NCBI RefSeq assembly: GCF_025698545.1
Contig: NC_068571.1
Coordinates: 38,101,733-38,165,732, forward strand
Origin: Gossypium raimondii
Lineage: Eukaryota > Streptophyta > Magnoliopsida > Malvales > Malvaceae
Reading direction: 5' to 3'
Length of the DNA stretch: 64,000 nt
Part shown: one piece after another, positions 11,939-22,900 of the stretch
Position numbering within the stretch: the first letter of the stretch is position 1
How the letters are laid out: the number at the start of each line of letters is the position of its first letter
The notes under the pieces: model-generated
Told to the model about the DNA's origin: nothing
The model's input: only the letters and a program-made list of their open reading frames with translations
Database searches by the model: none
Position numbers and translations under genes: made by a program

Positions 11939-12691
11939 TTATGAAACTTGCCCTTGTTCACTATCTTCTTCATCAATATCACCATTTATCATTTCATCAT
12001 CATCATCATCATCCTCAAAATCTTCATCTTCCAAAACTTGTTCATCATTAGGCTGCACAAATTGCAGCTTCAAACGCCCATCTTCCCTACACGCATGCAA
12101 GAATTCTTGCGTGGGGATCCTCACCTGTTTCAGCACAAATCTGCCATCTTGCCTGTAAGATTTAAAGCAAAACCATGGCTTCCCACTTTTCCCAATACAT
12201 GAAATCGGCGGTGGAAATCCTCCTCCACTACTTGCTCTTGACCTCTTCATTTCACCATTCTGATTCTCCATTGTTGAATGCTTTGTTGTTGGTGATGGTG
12301 CTTTCGTCTTTTTGCTTTCCCAGTCTTGGTTTATCTCATTGTTCACCTCTTCAACACCATAGGAGCTCTCAAATCCAAGCTCTTCGGTACACAGCTGGAG
12401 GCTCTCAGGGTTCAACGAGAAGCTATCACTCTTCTTATGGCAATTATCACCATTTCCATGGGAATAAACACCAATACTCCCGGAGACGTTCAATGTAGGA
12501 AAGGAAGAGGTAGTAGAAGAAGAGTGGGAAATACTTAAATTTTCCTGGAAATGAAGTTCACCAAAGAATTCAGTGAAAGAAGGTTGTTGGTCAAGGGGTT
12601 TAATCCCAGGCTTCCATGAAGAAGAAGAAGAAAGGGATTCAAGCAAAGTAGGGTTTTCAAAGATGTGTTTAATGCTTCCACAGGCAGCCAT
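11939..12691 (-). CDS. FAF-like protein (FANTASTIC FOUR family, DUF3049)
   Basis: A single-exon gene for 250 residues. The start MAACGSIKHIFE is typical of plant FAF-like proteins (compare Arabidopsis FAF-like/EAR1, from memory), followed by LLESLSS and SFTEFFGELHFQE. The FAF domain lies at about residues 150-212: SGGGFPPPISCIGKSGKPW, then QDGRFVLKQV and ACREDGRLKLQF. A strongly acidic tail follows (FEDDDDDDE, DIDEEDSE), as in family members. FAF proteins affect shoot meristem size; the FAF-like/EAR1 branch has been linked to ABA signalling through PP2C phosphatases. Location is uncertain, because family members are annotated as nuclear or plastid. The family is usually intronless, as here. 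The open frame on the opposite strand is a shadow of it. Family call is firm; the exact orthologue is not. Confidence 0.93.
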   Translation of the reverse strand: MAACGSIKHIFENPTLLESLSSSSSWKPGIKPLDQQPSFTEFFGELHFQENLSISHSSSTTSSFPTLNVSGSIGVYSHGNGDNCHKKSDSFSLNPESLQLCTEELGFESSYGVEEVNNEINQDWESKKTKAPSPTTKHSTMENQNGEMKRSRASSGGGFPPPISCIGKSGKPWFCFKSYRQDGRFVLKQVRIPTQEFLHACREDGRLKLQFVQPNDEQVLEDEDFEDDDDDDEMINGDIDEEDSEQGQVS

Positions 12692-14830
12692 GGATGGGCT
12701 CTCCAGTGTTGTTTTCTCTAAAGCAAAGAAGAAAATACAAAGGGATTGGAAGTTGATTGAGGGCTTAAAGGAAAAGGGGGAGAGGTAGAGAGGAAGGACA
12801 CGAGAAACGACATGGGGTTGATTGAAAAAGATTAAAAAGGGAGGGTCAAGTTGGTATTAATTTGAGGGAAAGTTGAGTGTGGTACCTCTTCTAGTGGAGT
12901 GGATCAAGCAAAAATAGAAAGCTAGGGCTCATTTTGGTGGTCATTATTATTATTTTAATTCATCTATAATTCTACTTAACTTATATATTTGGAATGTTTT
13001 TATGAATTTATTCAATTCAATTAAATAAAATATTTATAAAATTAAAAAATAATTCAATTGACTGATTCAACCATCTATTCTCCAATCCATTTTCGATCTA
13101 ACTAATTCGGTTTTGAAAACATTTACAACTTGGTAATTTAGAGAAAATGGAATGCTTATTGTTGGATGGTAGGTTCTTAACTCTACCACCTTATTCTGGT
13201 GACATTATATTAAAATTTTAAGCTTAACATAATTTTTTTTCTAGAAGGAAAGAAAAACCTAATTAGATATACATATGGACAAACGCATATATATGAAATA
13301 TTAACTTACAATTAATTTCACACCAAAAATATATATATATATATATATTGAATTTTTAGTCTTTTTAAATTTTAATATAATCATCATGACTTTATTTTAT
13401 GATATTTTTCCCAATCCTGAAAAGAAAAAAAATTTATTGTATTCTAGAAATTAAGTGTTAACCAATGATAACATGCCACGTGATGCCAATGATGAAATGC
13501 CATGTAGCAAAATGGTGGTGTCCAGGATGTAATGATGTGAGTTGTGAGACAATTTGAACCCTCCACTTCTCTTCATTTTGTTCACATTCAAACAAACTAT
13601 ATTGAATTATTTCTTCAATTTTAACCAGATTTTTCAAATATCCATCTGCCTCAATCTTCATCATTCAATATATAGGTAGAGATTTTAGTTTTATATATGC
13701 ATTTAATATTTTAATGATTTATAAATCATGCATAATAAATTTGAATATACATATTTTTTATACTGATATTATGGATATATCAAGTTTTGAAATATTAATT
13801 CAAAGAAAACATATAAAAAATGAAATCATTTTAAGAAATTAAAAAATGAAGTGATAATAATTGAGAAATTTGTAAAAAAAATTAGAATATACATTAAAAA
13901 TAACTAAAAAATATTTTTACTAATTCCAAATAATTTTAACTATTTCTAAGTATATATATAGCTGCAAATTTTCAGTTCAATCAATCTTTTTATCTCAAAT
14001 TTCGTTCTCGCTTAAAAAAGTGATTGGTTAGAAGATTTAAAATTCTCAACAACCAGGTTCCACCATGAAAGCCTCCTAGTAACTACTTTTTCAAATACTG
14101 TTATTAGTTTCCCATACATATTGAAGCTTACCCTAATTAGCAGAATTGATTTGAAACCATTAATTGAAAGAAAAAGAAATCATAATCTCAAATTGGGAGA
14201 GGTGGAGATTTTAGGGGCAAATACAAAAAGGGATTATGAGATAAGTGAAGTGAGGCACAAAGTAAGTGGTCATTTTCACCTCTCTTTTTTCCACCACCAT
14301 TTTGGAATATTCTCAACCATCCTTTTTACAACATATCATCCATTTTCTTTTTAACAAATGTGTTAATCGCCGATAACCGTGATTATTTTTTCTATTGTGA
14401 GTGTTTCTTAAAAATATAAACAGTTGACCATGAAATGTGCTCTGTTCTTATAGGTGAGGATTGAACCCGAGATAAACAACATGGCACCACAACAAGGTAG
14501 ATACTTTCCCTTTTTTCTATTGTATATGGCTGCTATTCTTCATTTTTGGTGGCCTCTCTAAGCCTACTTATCCATTCTATTCCGATATTTTTTTTTTATT
14601 CTAATTTCTAAAATTACATCAGAATTTTAGCCTCTATTTTTTAATTTTATAATATATTATTTTACTTATACCAAATACATATTGGATATATTATATAAGG
14701 AAAACATGAAACATATTGTCGATACTTGAAAATTTAATAAATATTATATGGACAGTTTGGATTAATTATTTTATAATTACAGGTAAATTCGTATTTATAT
14801 TTTAAGCCACATTAACAAATTTATATAATA
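12692..14830. other. Intergenic: FAF-like upstream region and AT-rich DNA
   Basis: The first ~150 bases are purine-rich on the plus strand and are likely 5' UTR and promoter of the minus-strand FAF-like gene. An AT dinucleotide run lies at about 13329-13348. A palindromic G-box CACGTG is at 13477-13482, a possible bZIP/bHLH site of unknown relevance. I see no gene in the rest. Confidence 0.5.
13329..13348. repeat. (AT)n microsatellite
   Basis: About ten uninterrupted AT units. Confidence 0.8.
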
Positions 14831-15313
14831 TTGATATCATCCATAAACGAAGACGGAAATCCTATCCATAAACATCTTGAAGCTGCAAGTCAGAGTGATA
14901 GACCACCTCTGGAAAGTATCTGTGGAGTGTGTGGTGTGATCTTCTTTCAACAATCACCACAATGTGTATCGGCTTTGGAGCATCAAACTTTATACTACGT
15001 CTTTTTCTTTTTTCCATCACCAAAATTTGAGAATAATTTTTGTATCAAAGCAAAGAAACAAGCCTCATATTTAGATTCTTGCTGGGAAAAGTTTTTTAAC
15101 TTTTATGCAGAATATGTGGAGCAGTGAGGGAAGGCAGATAAAAAAGCAAAAGTTAAGTGATCACATCAATCGGATTACAATGTTAAATGTTAGGGGGTCA
15201 TGTATTGAATTGTGTCATCCATGATTTTATACTAGGTTAACCCAACCGCTTTATCACACCAAACTTGATAGAATATGGGTTAAGGTCGTCTAACTGGTGT
15301 TTTTGAGTATCCT
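14831..15313. other. No supported gene; RopGAP 3' flank
   Basis: An open frame of 98 codons at 14831-15127 (+) has no recognisable domain and odd composition (FFFFPSP). I do not call it a gene. 15200-15313 is probably RopGAP 3' UTR on the minus strand. Confidence 0.4.
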
Positions 15314-15415
15314 TCATCGCCATGCTTCGAAACGTTCTGCCCTTGAATCTATGCGGCTCAGGTTGCGTATTCCTTTGGTTTTGTCAATAGCAAGTATGGA
15401 TTGATTTTGTTCCCC
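15314..15415 (-). pseudogene. Out-of-frame RopGAP C-terminal tail
   Basis: In the frame one base off from the RopGAP last exon, the minus strand reads IDKTKGIRNLSRIDSRAERF followed by EAWR and a TGA at 15316-15314. This matches the conserved basic tail with which plant RopGAPs end (TKG..NLSR..SR.ER.EAW, from memory). The open frame that continues from the GAP domain instead ends at 15358 with an unrelated tail (NPYLLLTKPKEYAT). A one-base indel between about 15405 and 15440 would explain this, either a true mutation or an assembly error. Confidence 0.7.
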
Positions 15416-17268
15416 GGACTTGAATTACTTGACTCACCAATATCATTATTTCTAGCCGGGGTTGGAGTATCTTCAGCGGAGATCTGTTTGTAGACCGAGG
15501 GTATGGGACTGTGTTCTTCTCCATCTGCCGTCTCATTGTTTTGACTATAGTTCCTGAAACTTGCTCTTAAAGGTTCTTGAGCTATAATTGCGGTCTCTTT
15601 CTCTTCATTATCTTTTTGGGTATATGTAATGCAGGAGATGGAAGGCCTCTGATCTCCATCATCATCAAAAGGCTCCAGATAGGATGCCTCTGTAGGCTCT
15701 ACCATTGAATACTCTCTTTCTCGTAGGGTCTTTGAGATAAGTGTCTTGAGAAAGTTCATCACTTGGACGGAATACACCAGTGCGGTCAAAGGATCTGCCA
15801 TCTGCAATACAAATAAGCCATGGCCCATGAGAGATAGTCATCGAACTAACAATCAACCCAAATTCCATCTACACTGACCTGAGTCATGTTTGGGGCAAAA
15901 ACCACGGCAATATTACGGGCATTCATCTTGTTGAGATGTTCTTGCTGGACAACATCAGCCATAAGATTGATGGCCCAATCCAATAAAGCATATTCTGTTG
16001 GAGGTAGAAGCCTTGCAAGCTGGGTACACTGCTCTTCTGTCTCGCACTGCATTACTTGCTGGGGGTCTAAAGAATCCAAAACTCCACTTGGAAGTTCTCT
16101 GAACCAAGCCTAACAATAACAATCACCAACTTAGCATGTTACAACCTGAAAAATGAAGTGCTAAACTTCATACATGGTACAGTTAAAAAGTCATGTTTCC
16201 AGGATGTATGTTGGTATGCGTAAGCATAACATGCATGCATATGAACAAGGATCATGACTTGAGATCTCTCAAAACAGTTTCCTATGATGGTTGAAAAGTA
16301 TCAGTGAAAGAAATGCAAAATTAAAATTATTTACAATAAGTTTGCCTTGTCATTGAACTCCATAACCTCGTTTAGGTTAAGATGTATGTAAGGGATATGA
16401 TGAAAGAGGGATTAAATGTACCTTAATTAGTCCAGCTAAACAGTGTGCATCAATCTCTTCTGGAACTACGCCACGATTTAGTTGTTCTCTAACATACTCC
16501 ACCTGACTGTTGTCTCCAGTAATTCTAAAAATCCCTTCTGCCTGCACGTCAAATATTATAAAGCTTAAAAGGAAACCAGAAAGGTGTAAACATATTGGGG
16601 TTGAGCAAAGAGAAAGGATGAAGCAAGAAACAAAACCTGCAAGCCTCCTAGAGCAAACAAATGCCTTTGCATTAACAAGAGTATTGCTGGCACACTATTC
16701 CCTCTTGAGTCATAGGATAACTGCATTGATTCTGTCGAAACTCCAAAGACATTTGCACTGCCAAATATATAATTATTAATACTAATAATAATAAAGGAGG
16801 TTTTATAAAAGGAAAAAGGATAAACCTGGCACTAGGAACTCTGGTGGGAACTTCAGGCTCAAACTCAACAGGCAAACCCAAGAAGCCACGGAACCTATCA
16901 AATGTAACATGAGACACGTGTCTGACATTGGTTGGGATACCGATGTCCATACCACAAAGCTCCCTTCCGGTACCAGAGGTCCAAGATTTCCTGAACAATG
17001 TCACCAGAAAGGCTAACACAGACAATTGATCCCCCTCTTGCTTGCTTCTCTTCTTTAATTTTCCCTCTTCTTCAACTCTTGGGTCACCACCTGTTACATT
17101 AACAAAGCCATCCCCATTACCATTTGCAAAGCTTAAGGATGTCTAGGGTGCACAGGATAACGCACCTTCATCATCATCATCATCGTCAGACGTAGTAGAA
17201 GAAGAAGAAGAAGAAGAAGAAGAATTCTCAGCGCTTGGAGGTGAAGAGAAATGAAGGACCTCCGTCAT
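15358..17268 (-). CDS. Rop GTPase-activating protein with CRIB motif (RopGAP)
   Basis: It speeds GTP hydrolysis by plant Rop/ROP small GTPases at the plasma membrane, switching off polarity, hypoxia and hormone signals. Exons read on the minus strand: 17268-17166, 17090-16826, 16757-16637, 16541-16422, 16109-15879, 15801-15358; all junctions are GT-AG and in phase, giving 427 residues. MTEVLHFSS plus a Ser run and Asp run form the N-terminus. The CRIB motif is at about residues 85-100 (IGIPTNVRHVSHVTF), followed by FDRFRGFLGLPVEFEPEVP. The RhoGAP domain spans about 115-300, with the arginine finger in AEGIFRI (R169), then AWFRELPSGVLDSL, RNIAVVFAPNMTQ and MADPLTAL. This two-domain layout is specific to plant RopGAPs. 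Oddities: the first 75-nt intron contains an in-frame TAG (17145-17143), so it must be spliced; and the conserved C-terminal tail is in another frame (see next entry). Confidence 0.92.
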
Positions 17269-17892
17269 GGCTGCCAACAAAAAAAAAAAAAAAAGATTTT
17301 TCTTTTCTCAAGTTGAAAGAAAATGGCGTAAAATGTTGGACGTGAGAATCATTAAGTGATCATAAACAAATAAAAAAAAAGTGGGAGCTTGAGGTTGAAA
17401 CTACAATGTTTAATGCCCTATCTGAATATTATAGGGAGATGAAATTTGAAGCTGATTTCTTGGCTATTTTTCAGAACAATAATGAAATGGTGAGGAGGAA
17501 AGGAAGTGAAGGGAAACAAATTAAATTTCTTTAGACCTCACAACTCTGTCTTATTATATTATCGTTTTTCTTTTCTTATATCAGTCATGTTTAAGTTATT
17601 TCGTTGTTATATTCAGGAAAGAAATCAAAGGATTTTGTTAGGAGCTTTTTTTATTTAGATATTCATGTTTAACATAGGATTAATATAGCATATCTAATAT
17701 TCATGTTTAAATTATTTAGTTGTGCGGGTTTCAAGTTGATTGGTATAAATTAAATGATTCGATTATTATATTTATAAATTTTTTCTTCATCTCTTATTGC
17801 AACGGACTTGCTCATTTGTATATATTAAAAGATTTTTTACTTAATACATAAATTGGTTCTTAAGTTTAACATTTTTTAATGTGGTACTTGTG
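17269..17892. other. RopGAP 5' UTR/promoter side; no gene
   Basis: An A-run (17280-17294) lies just upstream of the RopGAP start. The remaining AT-rich sequence shows no coding signal. Confidence 0.45.
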
Positions 17893-17901
17893 TTATTTTT
17901 T

Positions 17902-18322
17902 GGGTAAATTATAAAAATAGTTACTTTTGTTTGCCTCAGATTACATTTTAGTCACTTACGTTATCGTTTTGTTACGAAGTGGTCACTCTACTGTTAAACT
18001 CCGTTACCTCCCTAACAGTAGTCTTACGTGGTAGTCCAAATGAGTTTTAAATGCCAACTTGGATGTCTAGTTGCTGAGATGAAAATAAGTTTTTAATTAA
18101 ATAAATTTAATTTGGACTGCCACGTAGGCCATCCAAGTTGGCATTTAAAACCCATTTGGACTGCCGCATAGGACCACTATTAGGGAGGTAACGGAACTTA
18201 ACGGTAGAGTGACCACTCCGTAACAAAGCGATAACGTAAGTGACTAAAACGTAACATTTCAAACATAAGTGACTAAAATGTAATCTGAGGCAAACAAAAG
18301 TGACTATATTTATAATTTACCC
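17902..18322. mobile_element. Foldback MITE of Mutator type, copy 1
   Basis: The whole 421-bp unit is a long inverted repeat beginning GGGTAAATTATAAA and ending TTTATAATTTACCC. Arms carry GTTTGCCTCAGATTACATTTT and CCGTTACCTCCCTAA motifs. Flanks are TTATTTTTT (17893-17901) and TTATTTTCT (18323-18331), a 9-bp target duplication with one change, which is the Mutator signature. No coding capacity. A second copy lies at 55607-56046. Confidence 0.9.
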
Positions 18323-18331
18323 TTATTTTCT

Positions 18332-19600
18332 GGTCTAATAATGTACTTGTAAATGATGAAAGTTATATTTTTTTGGTACTCAAAAAGTTTAATTCAAGTT
18401 TTGGAGTTGATTTGATGAAAATATATAATTAGCTAATAATATTAACAATTAACTTCATCAAATCAACTCTAAAAATAGAATTAAATCACATCTATCAAAC
18501 TTTATTTGACAAATTAAGCATAAAATTAAATAAATTTACAATGAACACTAAATTTATTCTATTAACAAAATCATGAAAAATTCAAACTTAATACTATTAG
18601 CAATTAACTTTCATCAAATTAACCCTAAAACTCAAATTAAACATTAAAATTTAACATCATTACTTTTGGCTACTAAAATATATAATTTTGTCAAATACAA
18701 GTACTAGATTGAATATATATATATTCATATTAAAAAAACATATTAAACTTAAATACCAAAAATGGAAGATTTTTTAAGTGCGTTCAATCCTTTCTCTCCT
18801 TTTTTTGCCTAATTTAAACAAATTTTTTAAAAAACATCGAAATACATTTCAAAATCCTTTTGCAAGTTCATTAAAAGTAAAAATTAGAGAAAATATTAAT
18901 TTATAAAATTTTGATATAAAATAAATTTATTTTCATTTACAAGTTAAAAAGACATTAACAACTTAAATTTTGGAAGTGAACTTGAGGGCCCTTATTGAAA
19001 AAACAGTTAAAATGTAACATCAATCCCTATATTATGACAAAATTTGATATCAAGTCCCTATACTTAAAAAGTTAAAATTATTATTATCGTTGTTAATTTT
19101 TTGTTAAAATTGTCAAGTTAATATGTTGATTAAGTTGTATTCATATAGCATAACATATACTTCACAAAAATAAGCATCTCAAATTAATAGTTTTAATGAA
19201 AATATTTTAAAGATTTAACTTTTGAAATTTGACTTTGATGAAAAAACGTTGAATATTTAAAATTAATAATAAAATGTGAAATAAAAATTTCATAATTTAA
19301 AATTTACATATGTGATCATGTTTCTTATTTACATGAGATAAGCGCACCACTCATCCAAAATGCCCTTAGTTTTAAAAATATATCAAATACATTTTATCAA
19401 TTGAATTAGTATTTGATTTTTTCCCTAATTTTTAATTCATAAAAGAAATTAGATACCAATTAGATAAAAGTTAATAAGTTCAGGGGCTGAAATATACATT
19501 AACCCATTTAGAAAAAGAAAACGTGGACCATAACACACTCAATAGCGTTGGTGCCATTTGAATAAATTAACCTTTTAAGCAACTAATTGTTTTGTTTTAT
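18332..19600. other. Intergenic AT-rich DNA
   Basis: No gene. It contains phrases common in dispersed plant repeats (for example around 19017-19075) and a short TATATATA run near 18715. The last part should be the COX11 promoter. Confidence 0.4.
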
Positions 19601-19619
19601 TTTTCCCTTTCCTCTCGTC

Positions 19620-20318
19620 TCGCTTCCTGTGAAGGCTAAAGCGGCTGCTTTCTTTCAGCTACCCACGCTTTCAAGCTTCCAACTTTCCCAGAAGCTCCAA
19701 GGCTGAAACCGAGGAGAAGACGCTACAATTACTAATTTGGGATTCCATTTTCAGTTTTGGCCAATACCCTTTTCAAGGTATAAAGCTCTCGGTATTAATT
19801 TCATCATTTTATTTCAAGCTTTATGTCCTTAGTTCTGATATGGGTTACTTTTATTCGACTCGTTCATGCTCAAAATTTGGTCCTTTTTGAGTAAATTAGT
19901 GGATGCTTTTGATTAGTTTGATAGTGGGTACCATACCATGTGTTTCTTTTATGTGAAACACTGCTTTGCTCCTTTGGATTTGGAACTGGTAGACTGTTGT
20001 TTGTCTTTAGTCTGCTATATATGTATGGCGTGGAAAAGTTATTGGCATTTGTTATATCTAATTTATTTGTTTTAAAAACTTTTCATTGGGAAACTTTTTT
20101 GTTAAAGAAAAGCCATTCTTGTGTTTGATTATAATGAATATATATAGGCTTCCTTTTATCATTTCTGATTTGGTTTGATTTTATTGTAACTTGTTATAAC
20201 CATACTGAAATTCGAATTCAATTGCTATAGGTGCCTAACATCATGTCATGGTCAAGATTTTCTTTAAGAATTTATTGTTCAATGTTCATTGCTTTCTTTT
20301 TTGCTGCTGCACTTGCAG
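19620..20318 (+). promoter_or_regulatory. COX11 5' UTR exon and UTR intron (predicted)
   Basis: A more GC-rich stretch from about 19610 ends in CAAG/GTATAA (exon end 19777). It is followed by a T-rich intron-like region with an acceptor TTGCAG at 20318, 22 bases before the coding ATG. A competing acceptor (GCTATAG, 20230) lies in a duplicated copy of the exon start. Inferred from splice consensus only. Confidence 0.5.
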
Positions 20319-20385
20319 TGACACATAGGTGCCTAACATCATGTCATGGTCAAGAATTTCAAGTAGAATTTCTCTCTTGAATCAC
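20227..20385 (+). repeat. Partial duplication of COX11 first coding exon
   Basis: A ~31-base block starting ATAGGTGCCTAACATC is present at 20227-20257 and again at 20325-20355, offset 98. Both copies carry an ATG followed by codons for MSWSR, and similarity continues weakly for another 15-20 bases. The upstream copy is read as MSWSRFSLRI, the real exon as [10 protein letters not shown]. The upstream frame has its own stop near 20380, overlapping the real start out of frame. Confidence 0.85.
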
Positions 20386-21473
20386 TCGAAGAATCTACGG
20401 ATTTTGTCACACGAATCAAGGTAATCACCATGTTACCAATATACAAATTTGGGCCTTTTAATTTTGCTTGAACCATTTGGAACTTTTACTTGAAGAACTA
20501 AGACACGGGTATTTATGCTTGGTTGTAAAAGCCTAATAATCTAAATTATTCTTTCACAGTCTTGCTTTAGCCTTTAAAGGGTAATCCTCTGAAATTTGGA
20601 GACATCCAGAGTTCAAAATTTTTTTCTTTTCCATTTCATATTTCTCCCAAGTCCCAACCTTAATGCAAGCATGCTGTTCTAAAAAGTGGATTACCTGAGT
20701 GAACGTTTTTTTGTTGCTCCAGGTTTCTTCCTGATTCTTTATATTCGAGTTACAAGTTCTTTAAAGCTTCTTCTGGGTGTGGCAACAATGGTCTGATGCC
20801 AAGATGTGAATTTAGCACAAAGCCTCTAACAAGGTCTTTTGATTTCCATCCTTATGGTTCTCGATGTTTAGTGAGATTATCTTCCTTTAGCAGTCAGCGC
20901 CACTATGCTTCTCATGCGTCCCATGCTTCCACTGAGCGGAAATCCAAAAAGACTCTTTTGTATCTTACTGCATTAGTGTTTGCAATGGTGGGAAGTAGTT
21001 ATGCTGCCGTCCCATTATACCGAAGATTCTGCCAGGCTACTGGGTATGGTGGTACTGTCCAACGCCGTGAGGTGAAGCTGAGTTTATGCTATTCTTTATC
21101 CTATCCTTTTACTATTTTCTGGCTTTTCTTCTTTTCCTTTTTGTATTGGTTTTCAACCAGAACATATATTTGTTTTCTTTAGAGTGTTGAAGAAAAGATT
21201 GCTCGGCATGAAAAAGATGGGACAGTAGCAACAAGGTGCGCTTTCTAGGCTTTGGATGTAAGAGCTTATCTTTATCTATATTTTTCGTGATTATCATCAT
21301 AATGTCCTTTCTGTTAATTTTATTGTGATTCTATTTCAATGCTTAGTTTTTGTACTGTTTTATGTGTGAAACCTGGTTCTGGGGTTTGTTTCTGCTTGTA
21401 ACATTCTCGGTTCTACTTTTTGACATTTTCTGCTTAGATATGTATATGTTTCTTTGGTTAGTTGTAATCATGA

Positions 21474-21506
<33 letters not shown>

Positions 21507-22900
21507 GTTTTTAAAGTGAGATTTGTGGAAGAATGAGACCGAAACGAGTTCCTATGAGAGTGATAAGGCTTTATTCTAACTTTTAGAGCATGAAGTCATT
21601 CCCTCAATAAGAAACCGGTTACCATTCTTCTTATTAGAAAAATGATGGGAAAACGTTGAAACTTGTTTGTTGCAAGAAACATTTGAGCATGATGGGGAAA
21701 CAACTTAAACCAATAATGGTCTTAGTATGTTATTTCTGAAACAAATCAAGAGGGGAATGGGATGTTTTATGAGGTAAAACCATAAAAGGTGTCATAAGAC
21801 AGATTGTAGGGTATCACTCCCTTCCGGTTATACTCTTTCTTTATTTACAGATGCGACTTTTTTACAAGAGGGTAACAATTAGGAGTGAGGTGGTAAATTT
21901 TAGTATCATTCATCATTTCACATCAGCCAGTTTGTTCAATTCAATTCATGCATTTCTAAAGATGCTATTATGAAGCTGTTAGACTTGCATCACGATAGGA
22001 TCTTTCTTGTACTTCCATGCCTTCGTTTGAGAAATTTTCTCTTATCCTTTTAGGGAGATAGTAGTGCAATTCAATGCTGATGTGGCGGATGGAATGCCCT
22101 GGAAATTTGTTCCAACTCAAAGAGAGGTTCTTAACTTCTCTGTTGTTTTTGGGCACTGTAGAGTGCTTCTTTTATCAATTATTTCCTTATTTTTTTATTT
22201 TTCTGCTAGGTGAGAGTCAAGCCTGGAGAAAGTGCTCTTGCTTTTTATACTGCTGAAAACCGAAGTTCAAAACCCATAACTGGTGTCTCTACGTATAACG
22301 TCACTCCTATGAAGGTACTGATACTTACTCATGCTCCATTATGAAATTTGGATCTTTGAAATTTGTTATTTTTAAAGTTAATTTATTGGTGTTTGTTTAG
22401 ATCTTTGTCAACCTCTCAAACGTTATTTGGTTGTGTGAGCCGTTAGGCTTTTTAACCCTTTCTTGCTAGCTTAGGTTTGACTTGTCATGAGATGATAAGC
22501 TAGAAAGTGGAAGAGAAAAAACCTTTAGGGCGAAAAAATTGATTACATTGGAACACATTAACTTACTGGTAATGTTTGTCATTATCATACCACAAGCCTT
22601 AAAACTTTGACTCGGTTTCTTGCTTCTTGTTCGTGTTCCTCCTCAGGCTGCTGTTTATTTCAACAAAATCCAGTGCTTTTGCTTTGAGGAGCAGCGCCTT
22701 CTTCCTGGAGAGCAGATTGACATGCCTGTAAGTCTTTTTACTGTTGAAAAGGCAAAACTTGTTGGTAGAATCGTCAACTAACCTGTACTTTCTTGCAGGT
22801 TTTCTTCTACATAGATCCTGAGTTTGAAACAGATGCCCGAATGGATGGTATAAACAACCTGATTTTATCATATACTTTTTTCAAGGTTTCCGAAGAATAG
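20341..22900 (+). CDS. COX11: Cytochrome c oxidase assembly protein COX11, mitochondrial
   Basis: It delivers copper to the CuB centre of subunit 1 during complex IV assembly, as an inner-membrane protein with its copper domain in the intermembrane space. Coding exons: 20341-20420, 20723-21071, 21183-21235, 22054-22126, 22210-22314, 22647-22727 and 22799-22900, all GT-AG and in phase, giving 280 residues. Residues 1-100 are Ser/Arg-rich with few acids, as in a mitochondrial presequence. A membrane segment lies at about 104-122 ([19 protein letters not shown]). The CtaG/COX11 domain follows: [42 protein letters not shown], copper site CFCF at 230-233, and [20 protein letters not shown]. It ends [10 protein letters not shown], somewhat shorter at the C-terminus than the Arabidopsis protein as I recall it. 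The start was chosen because the frame joins smoothly to exon 2. Confidence 0.95.
21481..21507 (+). repeat. (TTA)n microsatellite in COX11 intron 3
   Basis: About nine TTA units inside the 0.8 kb third coding intron. Confidence 0.85.

Noticed and set aside
12175..12538. Plus-strand open frames of 107 and 70 codons
   Set aside because: Antisense shadows of the FAF-like coding exon, with no known domain.
14458..14510. Minus-strand GGTTCAATCC resembling a Pol III B box (possible SINE or tRNA relic)
   Set aside because: No convincing A box at the right distance, no cloverleaf, no poly-A/T tail or target duplication found.
14831..15127. 98-codon open frame on +
   Set aside because: No domain, unusual Phe-run composition, no promoter or splice context; likely chance.
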